36,071 bases of DNA, from the NCBI GenBank assembly GCA_035403355.1, contig DAONFA010000027.1:1-36071 (forward strand), in the 5' to 3' direction. Made by a program: the position numbers and the translations under genes. The notes under the pieces were generated by a model, which was not told where the DNA came from, did not search any database, and saw nothing but the letters and a program-made list of their open reading frames with translations. Position 1 is the first letter of the stretch; each line of letters opens with the position of its first letter. Below, one piece after another: positions 17,654 through 26,242 of this stretch. Source of the stretch: Candidatus Cloacimonas sp. (lineage in GTDB: Bacteria; Cloacimonadota; Cloacimonadia; Cloacimonadales; Cloacimonadaceae).

Positions 17654-17706
17654 AAACTGTTTTAAAAAAATTAGGGCAAAAACTCTAAGCCCTTCGCTCT
17701 GTGCTC

Positions 17707-17756
17707 AAAAGCCCGAAAAGGCAACATTTTAATGCCACGGAAGTGTGAGCTCCTCG
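17707..17756. repeat. Diverged REP-like element
   Basis: AAAAGCCC-n4-GGCAACA...AATGCCACGG...GTGTGAGCTCCTCG follows the same base-by-base skeleton as the 54-nt repeats at 61-114 and 157-210, with substitutions in the loops and stem 2. It suggests an older member of the family and lies just upstream of the pilin promoter region. Confidence 0.45.
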
Positions 17757-17782
17757 TAAAATTCACGATGCAATCCGCGGTA

Positions 17783-17898
17783 GGTTTTGACTTACAATTT
17801 TCACCTGCCTTCTATATAACCACACCCCTCAAATTGCAAACGCTATCAACCATATTATTCCTGGTCTCCAAACTTCAAAATTGTGAGTTAAAACAAAA
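17783..17898 (-). repeat. 117-nt hairpin element, copy B (reverse)
   Basis: The plus strand reads GTTTTGACTTACAATTTT at the left and AAAATTGTGAGTTAAAAC at the right. The interior is diverged from copy C but keeps GGTCTCCAAAC and CACCTGCCTTC. Its outer flank CCTACC-n4-ATTGCATCG (revcomp of 17760-17786) resembles the outer flanks of copies D and E. Confidence 0.8.
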
Positions 17899-17920
17899 AG
17901 CACACGGGGGTAGGTTTGAA

Positions 17921-18039
17921 TTTTGTTTTGACTTACAATTTTCACCTGCCTTCAATGAAACCACATCCCACACATTTAGTTCACTTACAACCGCTCTACG
18001 ACTGGTTTCCAAACCGAAAAATTGTGAGTTAAAACAAAA
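17921..18039 (-). repeat. 117-nt hairpin element, copy C (reverse)
   Basis: Same terminal arms as copy B. An inner stem GAAACC/GGTTTC encloses CTTACAACCGCTCTACGAC. From 17935 onward this copy is inside the block that is inverted and identical at 35303-35640, where it corresponds to copy G. Confidence 0.9.
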
Positions 18040-18272
18040 TAATACACCCATACAACCGACCAATCAATCACCCACTATTCAAGCAGTATAGAATATCAAC
18101 ACCATAAAGCGATAACACACTATCGGCAGCAATTATTCTTTTTTCACTCCCAAGATATTTGTTTATCAGTTCCTGTTTTTTTGCAATATGCTGCGAATTA
18201 GATTCCCGTATCGTTCCCATATCGCGATACGAGAACGATACGGGAATCATATCGGAGTGTTATTGAGAAAAT
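17935..18272 (-). repeat. 338-bp long inverted repeat, left copy
   Basis: Read on the minus strand, this block matches 35303-35640 with no difference that I can find by eye. It contains most of hairpin copy C, a 60-codon open frame and the 48-bp palindrome. Similarity continues with substitutions for about 20 bp beyond the palindrome side (to about 18292). The two copies bracket 17.03 kb in inverted orientation. Confidence 0.93.
18201..18248. repeat. 48-bp near-perfect palindrome, left copy
   Basis: GATTCCCGTATCGTTC...TCGCGA...GAACGATACGGGAATC is symmetrical around 18224/18225, with only two non-matching position pairs. On the minus strand those two become G.T pairs. Such a large palindrome with no spacer would extrude a cruciform or fold into a long hairpin when single-stranded. 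Confidence 0.9.
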
Positions 18273-18333
18273 TCCGGGATTTCTTTGGGAACGAAAAATT
18301 GTTAGTTTGCTAACTGCTTGCCTTCTATTTTAC

Positions 18334-18449
18334 TTTTGTTTTAACTCCCAATTTTGAGGTTTGGAGACCGGTTGTAGAGCGGTTGTAAGTGTATGCAATT
18401 TGAAGGTTGCGGTTACAGAGAGGGCAGTAGCAAAATTGTAAGTCAAAAC
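18334..18449 (+). repeat. 117-nt hairpin element, copy D (forward)
   Basis: Left arm TTTTGTTTTAACTCCCAATTTTG, written in two halves: TTTTGTTTTAACT and CCCAATTTTG. Right arm CAAAATTGTAAGTCAAAAC. The interior has the doublet GGTTGTAGAGCGGTTGTAAG shared by most copies. The right flank CCTACC...TTGCAGCG is shared with copies B and E. Confidence 0.85.
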
Positions 18450-18481
18450 CTACCACCGCTTGCAGCGTGAATTTTGTTTTT

Positions 18482-18597
18482 CTCCGAAACAACCATTTCT
18501 GAACAATTCCAACCCAACCCTGCAAATGTAAAATAATACATTCTTTCATAGTTGTGGAATTTGAGGGATGGTATAGCTTAGTTGCCAGTGTACAGGG
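18482..18597 (+). repeat. 115-nt interspersed module J, copy 1
   Basis: This stretch aligns with 35782-35896 over its full length (CCGAAACAACCATTTCTGAA, then ATTCCAACCCAACCCTGC, then TTGTGGAATTTGAGG). It has internal pairing: AATGT(8 nt)ACATT and AATTCC...GGAATT. In both places a forward hairpin element follows immediately (copies E and H), making a 233-nt composite. Confidence 0.8.
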
Positions 18598-18714
18598 TTT
18601 TGTTTTAACTCCCAATTTTGAGGTTTGGAAACCGGTTGTAGAGCGGTTGTAAGTGAGAAAAGAAGGTGAGGTCGTGGTTACATTGAGGGCAGTGGCAAAA
18701 TTGTAAGTCAAAAC
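18598..18714 (+). repeat. 117-nt hairpin element, copy E (forward)
   Basis: Terminal arms as in copy D (TGTTTTAACTCCCAATTTTG and CAAAATTGTAAGTCAAAAC) with the shared doublet GGTTGTAGAGCGGTTGTAAG inside. It ends about 100 nt before the start of the PpiC-like gene, so any transcript into that gene may carry it in the leader. Confidence 0.85.
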
Positions 18715-18815
18715 CTACCGGGGGTTGCATTGAAAATTTTATATTTGTCTTGACTTCTTAAGCCCTTGAACAATTGTGACGCTAAATTAATTACGCTATA
18801 TTAAGGAGCATAGAA

Positions 18816-20855
18816 ATGTCCCGTTTTACACATTTTTGCCTTGGGTTCATCTTGCTTTTTGCCGGTCTTTCTTTAGGAGCAAAAGATGCGCTCGTATCTG
18901 TCGGAACCACTAAAAGTATTAATGATACCGATATTTTAGCAGAATACGATGGAGGGGTGATAACCCGCCAGTATATTGAAAAAAAGCTATCTAAACTGCC
19001 TCCTCAATATCAGGCACGGTATAGAACTGTTCAGGGTCAGACAGATGTTCTGAATGCTGCAGCGATGGAAGAGGTCTTTTACTTAAAAGCAAAACAGATG
19101 GGTTTGGAAAATGATCCTGTTGTTTTGGAGCGTATGGCTGCTGTAGAAAAGCATTTTTATGTTCAGGAATATTACAAACGCAATGTGAGTGATGTTGTTG
19201 TTCTTACTGATGACGACAAGCTGGCATATTACAATCAAAATCTTTCCCAGTTTTACCAATTTCCTTATGTAACAATTGATTATATTCAAGCAGAAAACGA
19301 AGAGATGGCAAATAAGGCATTAGCCGAATTGAAAAATGGTGTCTCTTTTGCTGATGTCTCCGATAAATACAATCAAAATACTTATGCCAAGGGATTGAAG
19401 GGAAGAGTGAAAAATATTCGTTTGAATGGTAACATCCCTGGTATTGGTAATGATGCCGCTCTGGAAAATATGATTCGTAATTCCCAGGTAGATACTTTAT
19501 CTTTTATAGGACCTGCAAAGACAGATTACGGTTGGCATATTTTCCGCATTAGGGAATGGATTGAAGGTTACCAGAAAGAGTTTAGCGAGGTTTTGCCGGA
19601 AATTGAACAGCGTTTGCGTCCCCTAAAAGAGAAGGAACTGCTGGATTCAATATTGGAAAACCTGACAGTGAAATACGCGGTGGTAATAGATAGTGCTATT
19701 GTAAATACGGTTACACTGGATCCTAATAGACGGGATAGCAATGCATCCATCTTGGATAATGTGATAGTAAATTCGTCGGTTCCTACGCTTAAGTTTACAG
19801 TTCGTCAGTTGCTGCAGAATTATGATAAACTCTCTCCTCAGGAACAACTTTTCGTAACTAAGGGAGGAGGTATTAATACCCTTATAAATCAGGAACTTAC
19901 TCAGAATTTGATGTTCCTGGAAGCCAAAGCCAACGGTTATGAAAAATACTTTGATGAAAATGAAGATTATATTCAGGCAAAACGCGCTAATGTTTTGCGT
20001 AGCGCTTTTGAAAAACTGGTCTCCAATGCTGTAGAAATCAGCGATGAGGAAATCGCTCAGCGCTATGAAAAAGAGAAAGAGAAATTTTCCAACCCTGAAT
20101 ATCGGACTATTGAAGTGCTCTTCTTTAAAAATCAAAAGGATGCCAATAAGGCATATAAAAAATACAGCAAAGCATATAAAAAACATAACGAAAAAGCAAT
20201 GCAGGAAGTAATTAAAAAATATTCCCTTATGCCCGAAACCTCAATCTATGATTATCAATACAATAACGGCATTATAACCGGAATTGGAAAAGATACCGAA
20301 TTTTCTAATATGATTTGGAATAATCCTGTCGGTTATTTAAGTCCCGTTTTTACTTCCGCAAAAGGAGATATTGTCTTTTTCCGCACTTTGAAAGAAACCC
20401 CCAAAACCTATAAAAACAAAGAAGATATTGCACCCCAAATACGCAGAATGATACAATCCGATAATGAAAGAGCCAAGTTGGAAGAAGTTACCGCAAACCT
20501 GTTTGTGGAATTCAATATGAAAAAATATCCGGAACGGATTACTCTTACAATGACTGCGGATGAATTATTCACTCAGGCAGATAATGCTGCCCGACAACGC
20601 AATTTCAAAGATGCCATAATGTTTTACGACCAAATAATCAATAACTTCAAAAATAATTCGGATGACTATAAAGCATCCTTTATGAAGGCATTCCTCGTTG
20701 CTGAAGAAATGAAACAAACAGACCTGGCTTTACAACTCTTTCAGGAATTTTTGCAGAAATATCCTACCGGTGACCTGAATGACTCAGCTCAATTTATGAT
20801 AGACAGCTTGGAAGGAAATATCCCCGAGAACTTTGAACCCCTTAAAGAAGAATAG
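18816..20855 (+). CDS. Periplasmic PpiC/SurA-like peptidyl-prolyl isomerase with C-terminal TPRs
   Basis: 679 residues and the only plus-strand gene of any size in the window. Signal peptide at 1-22, then a SurA/PrsA-type N region (AEYDGGVITRQYIEKKLSKL). A first parvulin-like domain lies at about 145-260 (FADVSDKYNQNTYAKGLKG, then PAKTDYGWHIFRI). A second, degenerate one is at about 400-520 (NPEYRTIEVLFFKNQ; FTSAKGDIVFFRTL). A C-terminal TPR segment is at about 590-670 (FTQADNAARQRNFKDAIMFY). It should act as a chaperone/isomerase for exported or outer-membrane proteins. AAGGAG lies 7 nt before the ATG. The second domain has lost most of the parvulin signature and may be a binding platform. 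Confidence 0.85.
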   Translation: MSRFTHFCLGFILLFAGLSLGAKDALVSVGTTKSINDTDILAEYDGGVITRQYIEKKLSKLPPQYQARYRTVQGQTDVLNAAAMEEVFYLKAKQMGLENDPVVLERMAAVEKHFYVQEYYKRNVSDVVVLTDDDKLAYYNQNLSQFYQFPYVTIDYIQAENEEMANKALAELKNGVSFADVSDKYNQNTYAKGLKGRVKNIRLNGNIPGIGNDAALENMIRNSQVDTLSFIGPAKTDYGWHIFRIREWIEGYQKEFSEVLPEIEQRLRPLKEKELLDSILENLTVKYAVVIDSAIVNTVTLDPNRRDSNASILDNVIVNSSVPTLKFTVRQLLQNYDKLSPQEQLFVTKGGGINTLINQELTQNLMFLEAKANGYEKYFDENEDYIQAKRANVLRSAFEKLVSNAVEISDEEIAQRYEKEKEKFSNPEYRTIEVLFFKNQKDANKAYKKYSKAYKKHNEKAMQEVIKKYSLMPETSIYDYQYNNGIITGIGKDTEFSNMIWNNPVGYLSPVFTSAKGDIVFFRTLKETPKTYKNKEDIAPQIRRMIQSDNERAKLEEVTANLFVEFNMKKYPERITLTMTADELFTQADNAARQRNFKDAIMFYDQIINNFKNNSDDYKASFMKAFLVAEEMKQTDLALQLFQEFLQKYPTGDLNDSAQFMIDSLEGNIPENFEPLKEE

Positions 20856-20873
20856 GAAAGTTAATAATAGCAA

Positions 20874-20946
20874 GTCAGGAGTCATTTTCCCCTGCTAATA
20901 GAGTTATTTTAGCAAAATAATATTACCGGTGGAAATGATTCCTGAC
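20874..20946 (+). terminator. Stem-loop in the convergent intergenic region
   Basis: GTCAGGAGTCATTTTCC and GGAAATGATTCCTGAC form a 16-bp stem with one bulge and one G.T pair on the plus strand, around a 40-nt AT-rich loop. It lies between the convergent ends of the PpiC-like gene and the bat operon. No good T-run follows on either side, so its role as a terminator (possibly bidirectional) is uncertain; it could be another mobile hairpin. Confidence 0.35.
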
Positions 20947-21036
20947 ATCCTTTAATAGAAGCCCTGCCTGCAAAGGTGTGCAGACCGATACTCAACATAA
21001 TAAACAATTGAAATAGGCAATAACATATCTGAAGTA

Positions 21037-21894
21037 TTAGGAAACAACTTTTCTGATAACTTCCTTTTTCACTCGCCCCAACTGATTATCGGGCAAACGA
21101 ACCAAATAGTAATTCCCGTTCTCCTGAACAATTTTTACAATCAAACCTGAATGAACTTCCTGAATAACATTATTGCTTGCTGGAGACAAAAGTTCTGCCT
21201 CCCGAGCAATAATTACCGCATTACGATTATGCTGCTGGTGATGAAGTTTTACCCCTAAAGTTACAAAAAAAGATATCCAGAGCAAAACACAAAGAGCCAA
21301 AGTTAAAATCGGCAACGCTCTTTCCTTTTCCGGATTATAAAACAGCAGCCAACATAACGCTAAAGCTGAAAGAAACATAAAAATTATCCCTCCCACAGCC
21401 AAACGGTTAACGGATAAGTAATTAAGCACTTTGAATAAAACCTGCACCAGAAAAAGCTGCTCTGGATATAAATCCGCATCGGGACTATAGTGTATTGACA
21501 GTTCCAGATTGGTTCTCGCTTGAGAATGCGCAGAATTGATATTTAATGCTTTCAAAAAATAAAGATTTGCCATCCCGATTTCTCCTCGGGAAAAGAATTC
21601 CACTCCCAAGTTATAAAACAAATCGGCATTTTTCTTTTGTTCTGCTTCATTTATTATCCTATCCAAAGAATCCGGCAGCTGAAATAATTCTCCTGAGTTT
21701 TTGTATCTTGGTGACTGTAATGTATCAACTTGAGCTAAAAGAACTTGGCAAAATAGCAAAAGAACCAGAACTAAAAGCAACGGAAACCTGCTGAAACTGA
21801 ATACACCGGTTAATCGGAGCTCGCTGAAGCTCTGCTTTTTTAAAAACCATATTTTCCTGCGGAGGAATAGTTTCCTCCGGTTACACTGTATCAT
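21037..21894 (-). CDS. batE: BatE-like TPR and SH3-domain membrane protein
   Basis: 285 residues: a hydrophobic N-terminal segment near 38-54, a TPR-like region (DLFYNLGVEFFSRGEIGMANLYFLKALN), two adjacent transmembrane helices (about 160-205), then a bacterial SH3-like domain (VIQEVHSGLIVKIVQENGNYYLVRL). This is the BatE arrangement. Its ATG overlaps the batD stop by 4 nt, so it is probably translated by coupling. The 37-residue basic region before the first hydrophobic segment is unusually long. Last gene of the Bat operon. Confidence 0.8.
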   Translation of the reverse strand: MIQCNRRKLFLRRKIWFLKKQSFSELRLTGVFSFSRFPLLLVLVLLLFCQVLLAQVDTLQSPRYKNSGELFQLPDSLDRIINEAEQKKNADLFYNLGVEFFSRGEIGMANLYFLKALNINSAHSQARTNLELSIHYSPDADLYPEQLFLVQVLFKVLNYLSVNRLAVGGIIFMFLSALALCWLLFYNPEKERALPILTLALCVLLWISFFVTLGVKLHHQQHNRNAVIIAREAELLSPASNNVIQEVHSGLIVKIVQENGNYYLVRLPDNQLGRVKKEVIRKVVS

Positions 21895-23672
21895 TTGCTG
21901 CTCCTGTTCTTTCTGGTTTTACCCAAACGGCTGAAGCCCGTAAAAATTTTCCTGATGCGGTTCAGGTCTTCTTCCAAATTAACTGCTCTATCCGTTTCCG
22001 GTAAAAATCTTGCTGCCTGACTGTGAGCAAGAAAAACCTCTAATTCCTGAAGCAACCAATCCGGAATATTCTTTTCGTTTAATGCCTGCATTTTTTCCTG
22101 CGTGGAGAGATGGTTGGAAAGCTTGTATTTGGAAGCAAGGTATTCAAATAGTGCCTTTTCCGCCAGAGGATAGAAATCCGGGGATAGATTCCTGGCTGCC
22201 GTCGTAGCTGGTTTCAAATAATGCAACAGGACTTTTTCGGCTTTTAACGAAGCATAGCGTTCCGGATTATCCCTTTTCATTTTACTTTCCCAAGCAACAA
22301 TGGAAACAGCTATTGTTACCCCAACTATCAAGAGCATCAAAATCCAATACCAGGGCTGTTTTACATAGGGAATATAAGCCGGATAGCTATTCTTCTCTAT
22401 TTTGGGTAACATTGCTTTAGGATTGCGAGATTGTTTTAAACGACTGAAGTAACTCAGCACTTTGGCAGAAGAAACCTTTATTTTTTCTTTGGGACTGCGG
22501 TATAATTTATAACTTCCGCTATCGTTATCAAACCAGGAAAAAGTTAGTTCCGGAAGTTCATACACCCCTTTATCCTGAGGTATCAAAGTATAATAATAAG
22601 TTCTGGTTCCTTCAATTCCTGCTTTCAGGTTATCTATCACCATTGGACTGGAAACCTGAAAACCTTTTCGGGAAACAAATTGAGGAGCGGAAAACTGATT
22701 GAAATTGCCTCTCCCTTCAATTTTCAAAGTAAAAGTAATCGTTTCTCCCAGGGAAATTTCTTTATCGGAAAGAGAATAACTAAGCTTAAAGTTGCCTACC
22801 GCTCCTCCAAAAGAAGGAGGAACATTATTAGCAGGCAAGGGTAGAACATTAATAATTCCGCCTTTGCTTTGCAAGTTTTTATTCAGCAACCCGAAACCGT
22901 ATAGCCGAGCATAACCTTCTAAAATTGGTGACTGCAATCGTCCCTCTCTATTGGAAATTATCGCTAAGCTTTTAATAAGGGCTCGTTTATATTGCTTTCC
23001 CTGAAAGAATACTTCTTCATAATTTAACATCGTTGGTTGTTCGTATGTGCTTTTCCCGTAACCATCGGAATCAATTTCATTCTCCAGATTGAAAGAACCT
23101 ACCGTTTCATCGGTATAAAGATAGTAGGAAACAATTGCCGGAAAACCACGATACACCTTTTGTTCTTCCGGTAAAGCCAAAATGAAAGTATCACCTGCCC
23201 ATTTATCATTGTTACCCCAAAAATCTGAATCATCAAAGCCAAAAGAACCAAATCCCTGCACCGGAGGTGAACTTTGAGCCGGTGGTTTTTTTGTTCCTGC
23301 AATCACTTCCAGAGAAATTGCCCGGGTGGGATAATAATGCCCGTTTACTTTAACTTTGAAAGAAGGAATGGTGGTCTTGCCTGTTTTTAAAGGAAAATAG
23401 ATAAAACGAAAGGTCTCCGAGAATTCGGAAATCAATCTGGTGCCTTCCAAAACTACTGAACTACTTGATGAACTGGTCAGATTGCGAAAACTGAACAGCG
23501 GCACGGAAGGCGGAGTTGGCTCTTCCACTTTGAGGCGATTGTCATTCGCAATTTTCAGGGTCAATTCCAGCTGCTCATTCATACTGATAGTATTTTTATT
23601 TACGGTTACATCAATCTTCAAAGCGGAAAGCACAAGTGGAAACAGCAGCAGGAAAAACAATGCCTTCTTCAT
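21891..23672 (-). CDS. batD: BatD (oxygen tolerance protein family)
   Basis: 593 residues. Signal peptide MKKALFFLLLFPLVLSA, then beta-rich domains typical of BatD (VNKNTISMNEQLELTLKI; LKTGKTTIPSFKVKVNG; ISLGETITFTLKIEGRGNF), a transmembrane helix near 440-460 (WILMLLIVGVTIAVSIVAW) and a cytoplasmic helical tail. Start chosen at 23672 because GGTGG lies 6 nt upstream and the signal peptide begins there; it then starts 2 nt after the batC stop. Thought to act with the VWA proteins BatA and BatB in an envelope complex; its exact role is not settled. Confidence 0.88.
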   Translation of the reverse strand: MKKALFFLLLFPLVLSALKIDVTVNKNTISMNEQLELTLKIANDNRLKVEEPTPPSVPLFSFRNLTSSSSSSVVLEGTRLISEFSETFRFIYFPLKTGKTTIPSFKVKVNGHYYPTRAISLEVIAGTKKPPAQSSPPVQGFGSFGFDDSDFWGNNDKWAGDTFILALPEEQKVYRGFPAIVSYYLYTDETVGSFNLENEIDSDGYGKSTYEQPTMLNYEEVFFQGKQYKRALIKSLAIISNREGRLQSPILEGYARLYGFGLLNKNLQSKGGIINVLPLPANNVPPSFGGAVGNFKLSYSLSDKEISLGETITFTLKIEGRGNFNQFSAPQFVSRKGFQVSSPMVIDNLKAGIEGTRTYYYTLIPQDKGVYELPELTFSWFDNDSGSYKLYRSPKEKIKVSSAKVLSYFSRLKQSRNPKAMLPKIEKNSYPAYIPYVKQPWYWILMLLIVGVTIAVSIVAWESKMKRDNPERYASLKAEKVLLHYLKPATTAARNLSPDFYPLAEKALFEYLASKYKLSNHLSTQEKMQALNEKNIPDWLLQELEVFLAHSQAARFLPETDRAVNLEEDLNRIRKIFTGFSRLGKTRKNRSSK

Positions 23673-23674
23673 TT

Positions 23675-24259
23675 TTACCACCATTTATCCGTTTTGGAGC
23701 TTTGCTTTTGTTTTAATTGCTGGCGGTCTGTGCTTTCTTTGTTATCCAGACCTTTCAAAATATTGCGGATTGCTTCCTGTTCTTGATTATCTTTGTTTTG
23801 CTGTATTTGGGCTGCAGGAGGTGATTGTTTTTGCAGTTTACGCAAAGTAAGTTCATAATTTGCCCGTAAATCCTCATCCTCAGGATCAAGCAAAAGAGCT
23901 TCTTTAAAGTGTTTCAGAGCTTTTTGGTAGTCCTTTTGCTGATAGGCAATATCACCGCTGTCATAAAGAATATTTTTTTTATCCTTTGCCTTGTTTAGAG
24001 CAATCTCAGCAGCCGAATCTGCTTCCGCATAGCGATTTTGCCTGTATAAGCACTTAGCCAGATTGGCATTGGCGGTTACATCGTTGGATTTAGTATTCTT
24101 CCGGAACAACTCTTCAGCGCGGGGATATTTTTTTGCCCGGTAAAAGGAATCGGCAAATGACTGACGCACTGCTTTGGGTCTGAATAGCAATTCCAGAATA
24201 AGCAATAACAGAATAACCGCTATCACAATCAAGATTATGCGTCTTGTTTTATTGCTCAT
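23675..24259 (-). CDS. batC: BatC-like TPR protein
   Basis: 194 residues: one N-terminal transmembrane helix (RIILIVIAVILLLLILELLF), then TPR units (FADSFYRAKKYPRAEELFRK; ANLAKCLYRQNRYAEADSA; YDSGDIAYQQKDYQKALKHF; KEALLLDPEDEDLRANYEL). The Gln/Lys-rich C terminus ends DKWW. It overlaps batB by 11 nt. The TPR face should be periplasmic and contact the other Bat proteins. Confidence 0.85.
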   Translation of the reverse strand: MSNKTRRIILIVIAVILLLLILELLFRPKAVRQSFADSFYRAKKYPRAEELFRKNTKSNDVTANANLAKCLYRQNRYAEADSAAEIALNKAKDKKNILYDSGDIAYQQKDYQKALKHFKEALLLDPEDEDLRANYELTLRKLQKQSPPAAQIQQNKDNQEQEAIRNILKGLDNKESTDRQQLKQKQSSKTDKWW

Positions 24260-25244
24260 TGCTTTTCTCCGCTGCCATTAAACCCTTCTTGCGTTTACGC
24301 GGGTCTATCACACACTCTATAATAAGCAAGATAATTGCCATTATGGCAAAGAGATAATACTGTTCTTTCAGGATAGTAACTTTCTTACCTCGGCGGGTAA
24401 TTTCGTTTTCATAGATGCGTTTTAAAATCAGCTGAATTTCTTCACCGCCTGGGGTTACCCGAAAATATTCTCCTTCCGTTATCCGGGCAATTTCCTGCAG
24501 GGTTGTTTCATCCAGTTTACTTTTCACTTCTTCACCGGTTTCGGGATTACGAATGATTGTCCCTTCCGGACTTCCCACACCCATAGTATATACCCTGATG
24601 CCCTTTATTTTCAATTTCTTAGCTTCTCTTAAAGCAGAATTTTCCAGGTCTTCCCCATCTGAAATAAGAATCAGCGTGTTAGATTTTGAACCCTCGGGAA
24701 AAGCATCTGCTGCTAAATTCAAAGCGCTGCCAATATCGGTTCCCGGAATTTCTACCGTGTTACTGTTTAAACCGTTCAGGACAATGCGGACGGCTTCGTA
24801 ATCATCCGTTAACGGACATTGCAAAGTTGCCACTCCGGCAAAAGCAATTATGCCAATTCTATCGGTTTTCACCTGTTCCAGAAAACTGCCAATCTGTAAA
24901 ATAGCTCGTAACAACCTACTGGGCATCATATCCGTGGCATCCATACTTTGGGAAACATCTATGGCAAATATAATATCCATTCCGCTGCTTTGCAAGTCCT
25001 TATTTTCATAATCCCATTGCGGTCTTGCCAAGGCAATGATAACACAGCCCAAAGCCAGAATGCATAGAAATAGCTTAAAGCCAATCCAGAATGGCGATTG
25101 AGAATGATAATAATGTTCTTTCAAATGTAGTTCGGCATAGCGGGTAAAACGACGCTGTAAAAATCTTTCCCGTCTGAACAATAAAATCAGCAGCAACAAA
25201 CACAGCCCTGAAAGTGCCAGATAGTAAGGATTGGCAATATTCAT
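24249..25244 (-). CDS. batB: BatB von Willebrand factor A-domain protein
   Basis: 331 residues: two N-terminal transmembrane helices (about 7-23 and 55-73), a VWA domain with MIDAS motif DVSQS at 96-100, a later conserved GTD (VEIPGTDIGSALNLAA) and the DG/D loop (LILISDGEDLE), and a C-terminal helix (YYLFAIMAIILLIIECVI). Its ATG overlaps the batA stop by 4 nt. The complete MIDAS (DxSxS, T, D) predicts metal-dependent binding. Confidence 0.9.
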   Translation of the reverse strand: MNIANPYYLALSGLCLLLLILLFRRERFLQRRFTRYAELHLKEHYYHSQSPFWIGFKLFLCILALGCVIIALARPQWDYENKDLQSSGMDIIFAIDVSQSMDATDMMPSRLLRAILQIGSFLEQVKTDRIGIIAFAGVATLQCPLTDDYEAVRIVLNGLNSNTVEIPGTDIGSALNLAADAFPEGSKSNTLILISDGEDLENSALREAKKLKIKGIRVYTMGVGSPEGTIIRNPETGEEVKSKLDETTLQEIARITEGEYFRVTPGGEEIQLILKRIYENEITRRGKKVTILKEQYYLFAIMAIILLIIECVIDPRKRKKGLMAAEKSNEQ

Positions 25245-26242
25245 AGCTGGTCAGGCAAAACAGGTAAAATAATAGTTTTCAACAGCATTTCCAGGAGCAA
25301 AAAGGCAAACGCCAACCATAAAAAAGGCATAAAATGCTCACTGTAATTATATCTAAACTGAGTAGTAAAGCGGGTTTTTTCCAGGCGGTCAATTTCATTC
25401 ATAATCTCTGCCAAGCCATTAGAATCGGTTGCCAAAGCTGCTTTACCCGTTCCTGTCGTTTCCGCTATTTTATTCAGGGTCTCCATATCCAAATCTATAA
25501 AAGTGTTTAAATAACGCGTTCCAAAAATGGGATCGGCATAAGGAAAAGGCACTAACCCTTTGCTTCCTACTCCAATAGGATAAACCTTAATTCCCAATTC
25601 CTTAGCCATTTCCGCTGCGGCTAAGGGGTCTATTTCTCCGGTATTGCTAACCCCATCGGTAATCAGAATAATCACTCTGCTTTTGGCAGTGCTGTTATGT
25701 AACCGGGCAACAGCTTTTGCCAAACCCATTCCGATAGCGGTTGCGGATGCTTCTTCATTCACTTTCAGTTTATCCAGCGAATTCAACATTGCCAAATGAT
25801 CAAAAGTGAGCGGTATCTGCGTTAAAGCATATTCCGAGAAGGCAACTAAACCAAATCTGTCATTCGGACGCCTTTTCACAAAATCCTTTGCTACGCTTAC
25901 CGCTGCACTTAACCGATTTTTAGGAGCAAAATCCATCGCCAGCATAGAGCCGCTAATATCCATAGCCATAACAATATCCACTCCTTTATTGCTTAAATCC
26001 CTGGTTTTTATGCCCCACCGGGGTTCAGCTATGGCAATACATAAGAATAACAAGATTAAGGAGCGTAAAACCGGATACAGATAACGGAAAGGATATTGAC
26101 CGCGCGAAATATAACGCAGCTGTTTAACTCTGGAATGAGGTAAATAAAGGCGTCGTTTCCTGTGAATAATAAATTCCCAAACCAGATATAACGGAATTAG
26201 GAGTAACAAAAAAAGAAACCAGGGATGACCGAATTTAAGCAT
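25241..26242 (-). CDS. batA: BatA von Willebrand factor A-domain protein
   Basis: 333 residues: two N-terminal transmembrane helices (about 8-26 and 58-72), VWA domain with MIDAS DISGS at 95-99 and the loops EASATAIGMGLA and VIILITDGVSNTGEI, and a C-terminal helix near 305-325. It is the paralogue of the next gene and overlaps the preceding gene by 8 nt. Bat VWA proteins were described in Bacteroides fragilis as aerotolerance factors; they may also serve general envelope stress. Confidence 0.9.
   Translation of the reverse strand: MLKFGHPWFLFLLLLIPLYLVWEFIIHRKRRLYLPHSRVKQLRYISRGQYPFRYLYPVLRSLILLFLCIAIAEPRWGIKTRDLSNKGVDIVMAMDISGSMLAMDFAPKNRLSAAVSVAKDFVKRRPNDRFGLVAFSEYALTQIPLTFDHLAMLNSLDKLKVNEEASATAIGMGLAKAVARLHNSTAKSRVIILITDGVSNTGEIDPLAAAEMAKELGIKVYPIGVGSKGLVPFPYADPIFGTRYLNTFIDLDMETLNKIAETTGTGKAALATDSNGLAEIMNEIDRLEKTRFTTQFRYNYSEHFMPFLWLAFAFLLLEMLLKTIILPVLPDQL

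Noticed and set aside
18325..18711. 128-codon minus-strand open frame
   Set aside because: Composed entirely of repeat elements D, J and E; the internal amino-acid repeats reflect DNA repeats and there is no ribosome site.
17783..18714. CRISPR array
   Set aside because: The repeats are inverted within each unit and occur in both orientations. The sequence between arms is conserved, not unique spacers, and there are no cas genes.
18781..18802. TTGTGA-17 nt-TATATT as a sigma-70 promoter of the PpiC-like gene
   Set aside because: Spacing is ideal, but the start point would fall on or after the Shine-Dalgarno, giving a leader without a ribosome site. The true promoter is probably further upstream.
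19647..20186. 179-codon minus-strand open frame
   Set aside because: Antisense to the PpiC-like gene; Phe/Ile-rich shadow of Lys/Glu-rich codons.
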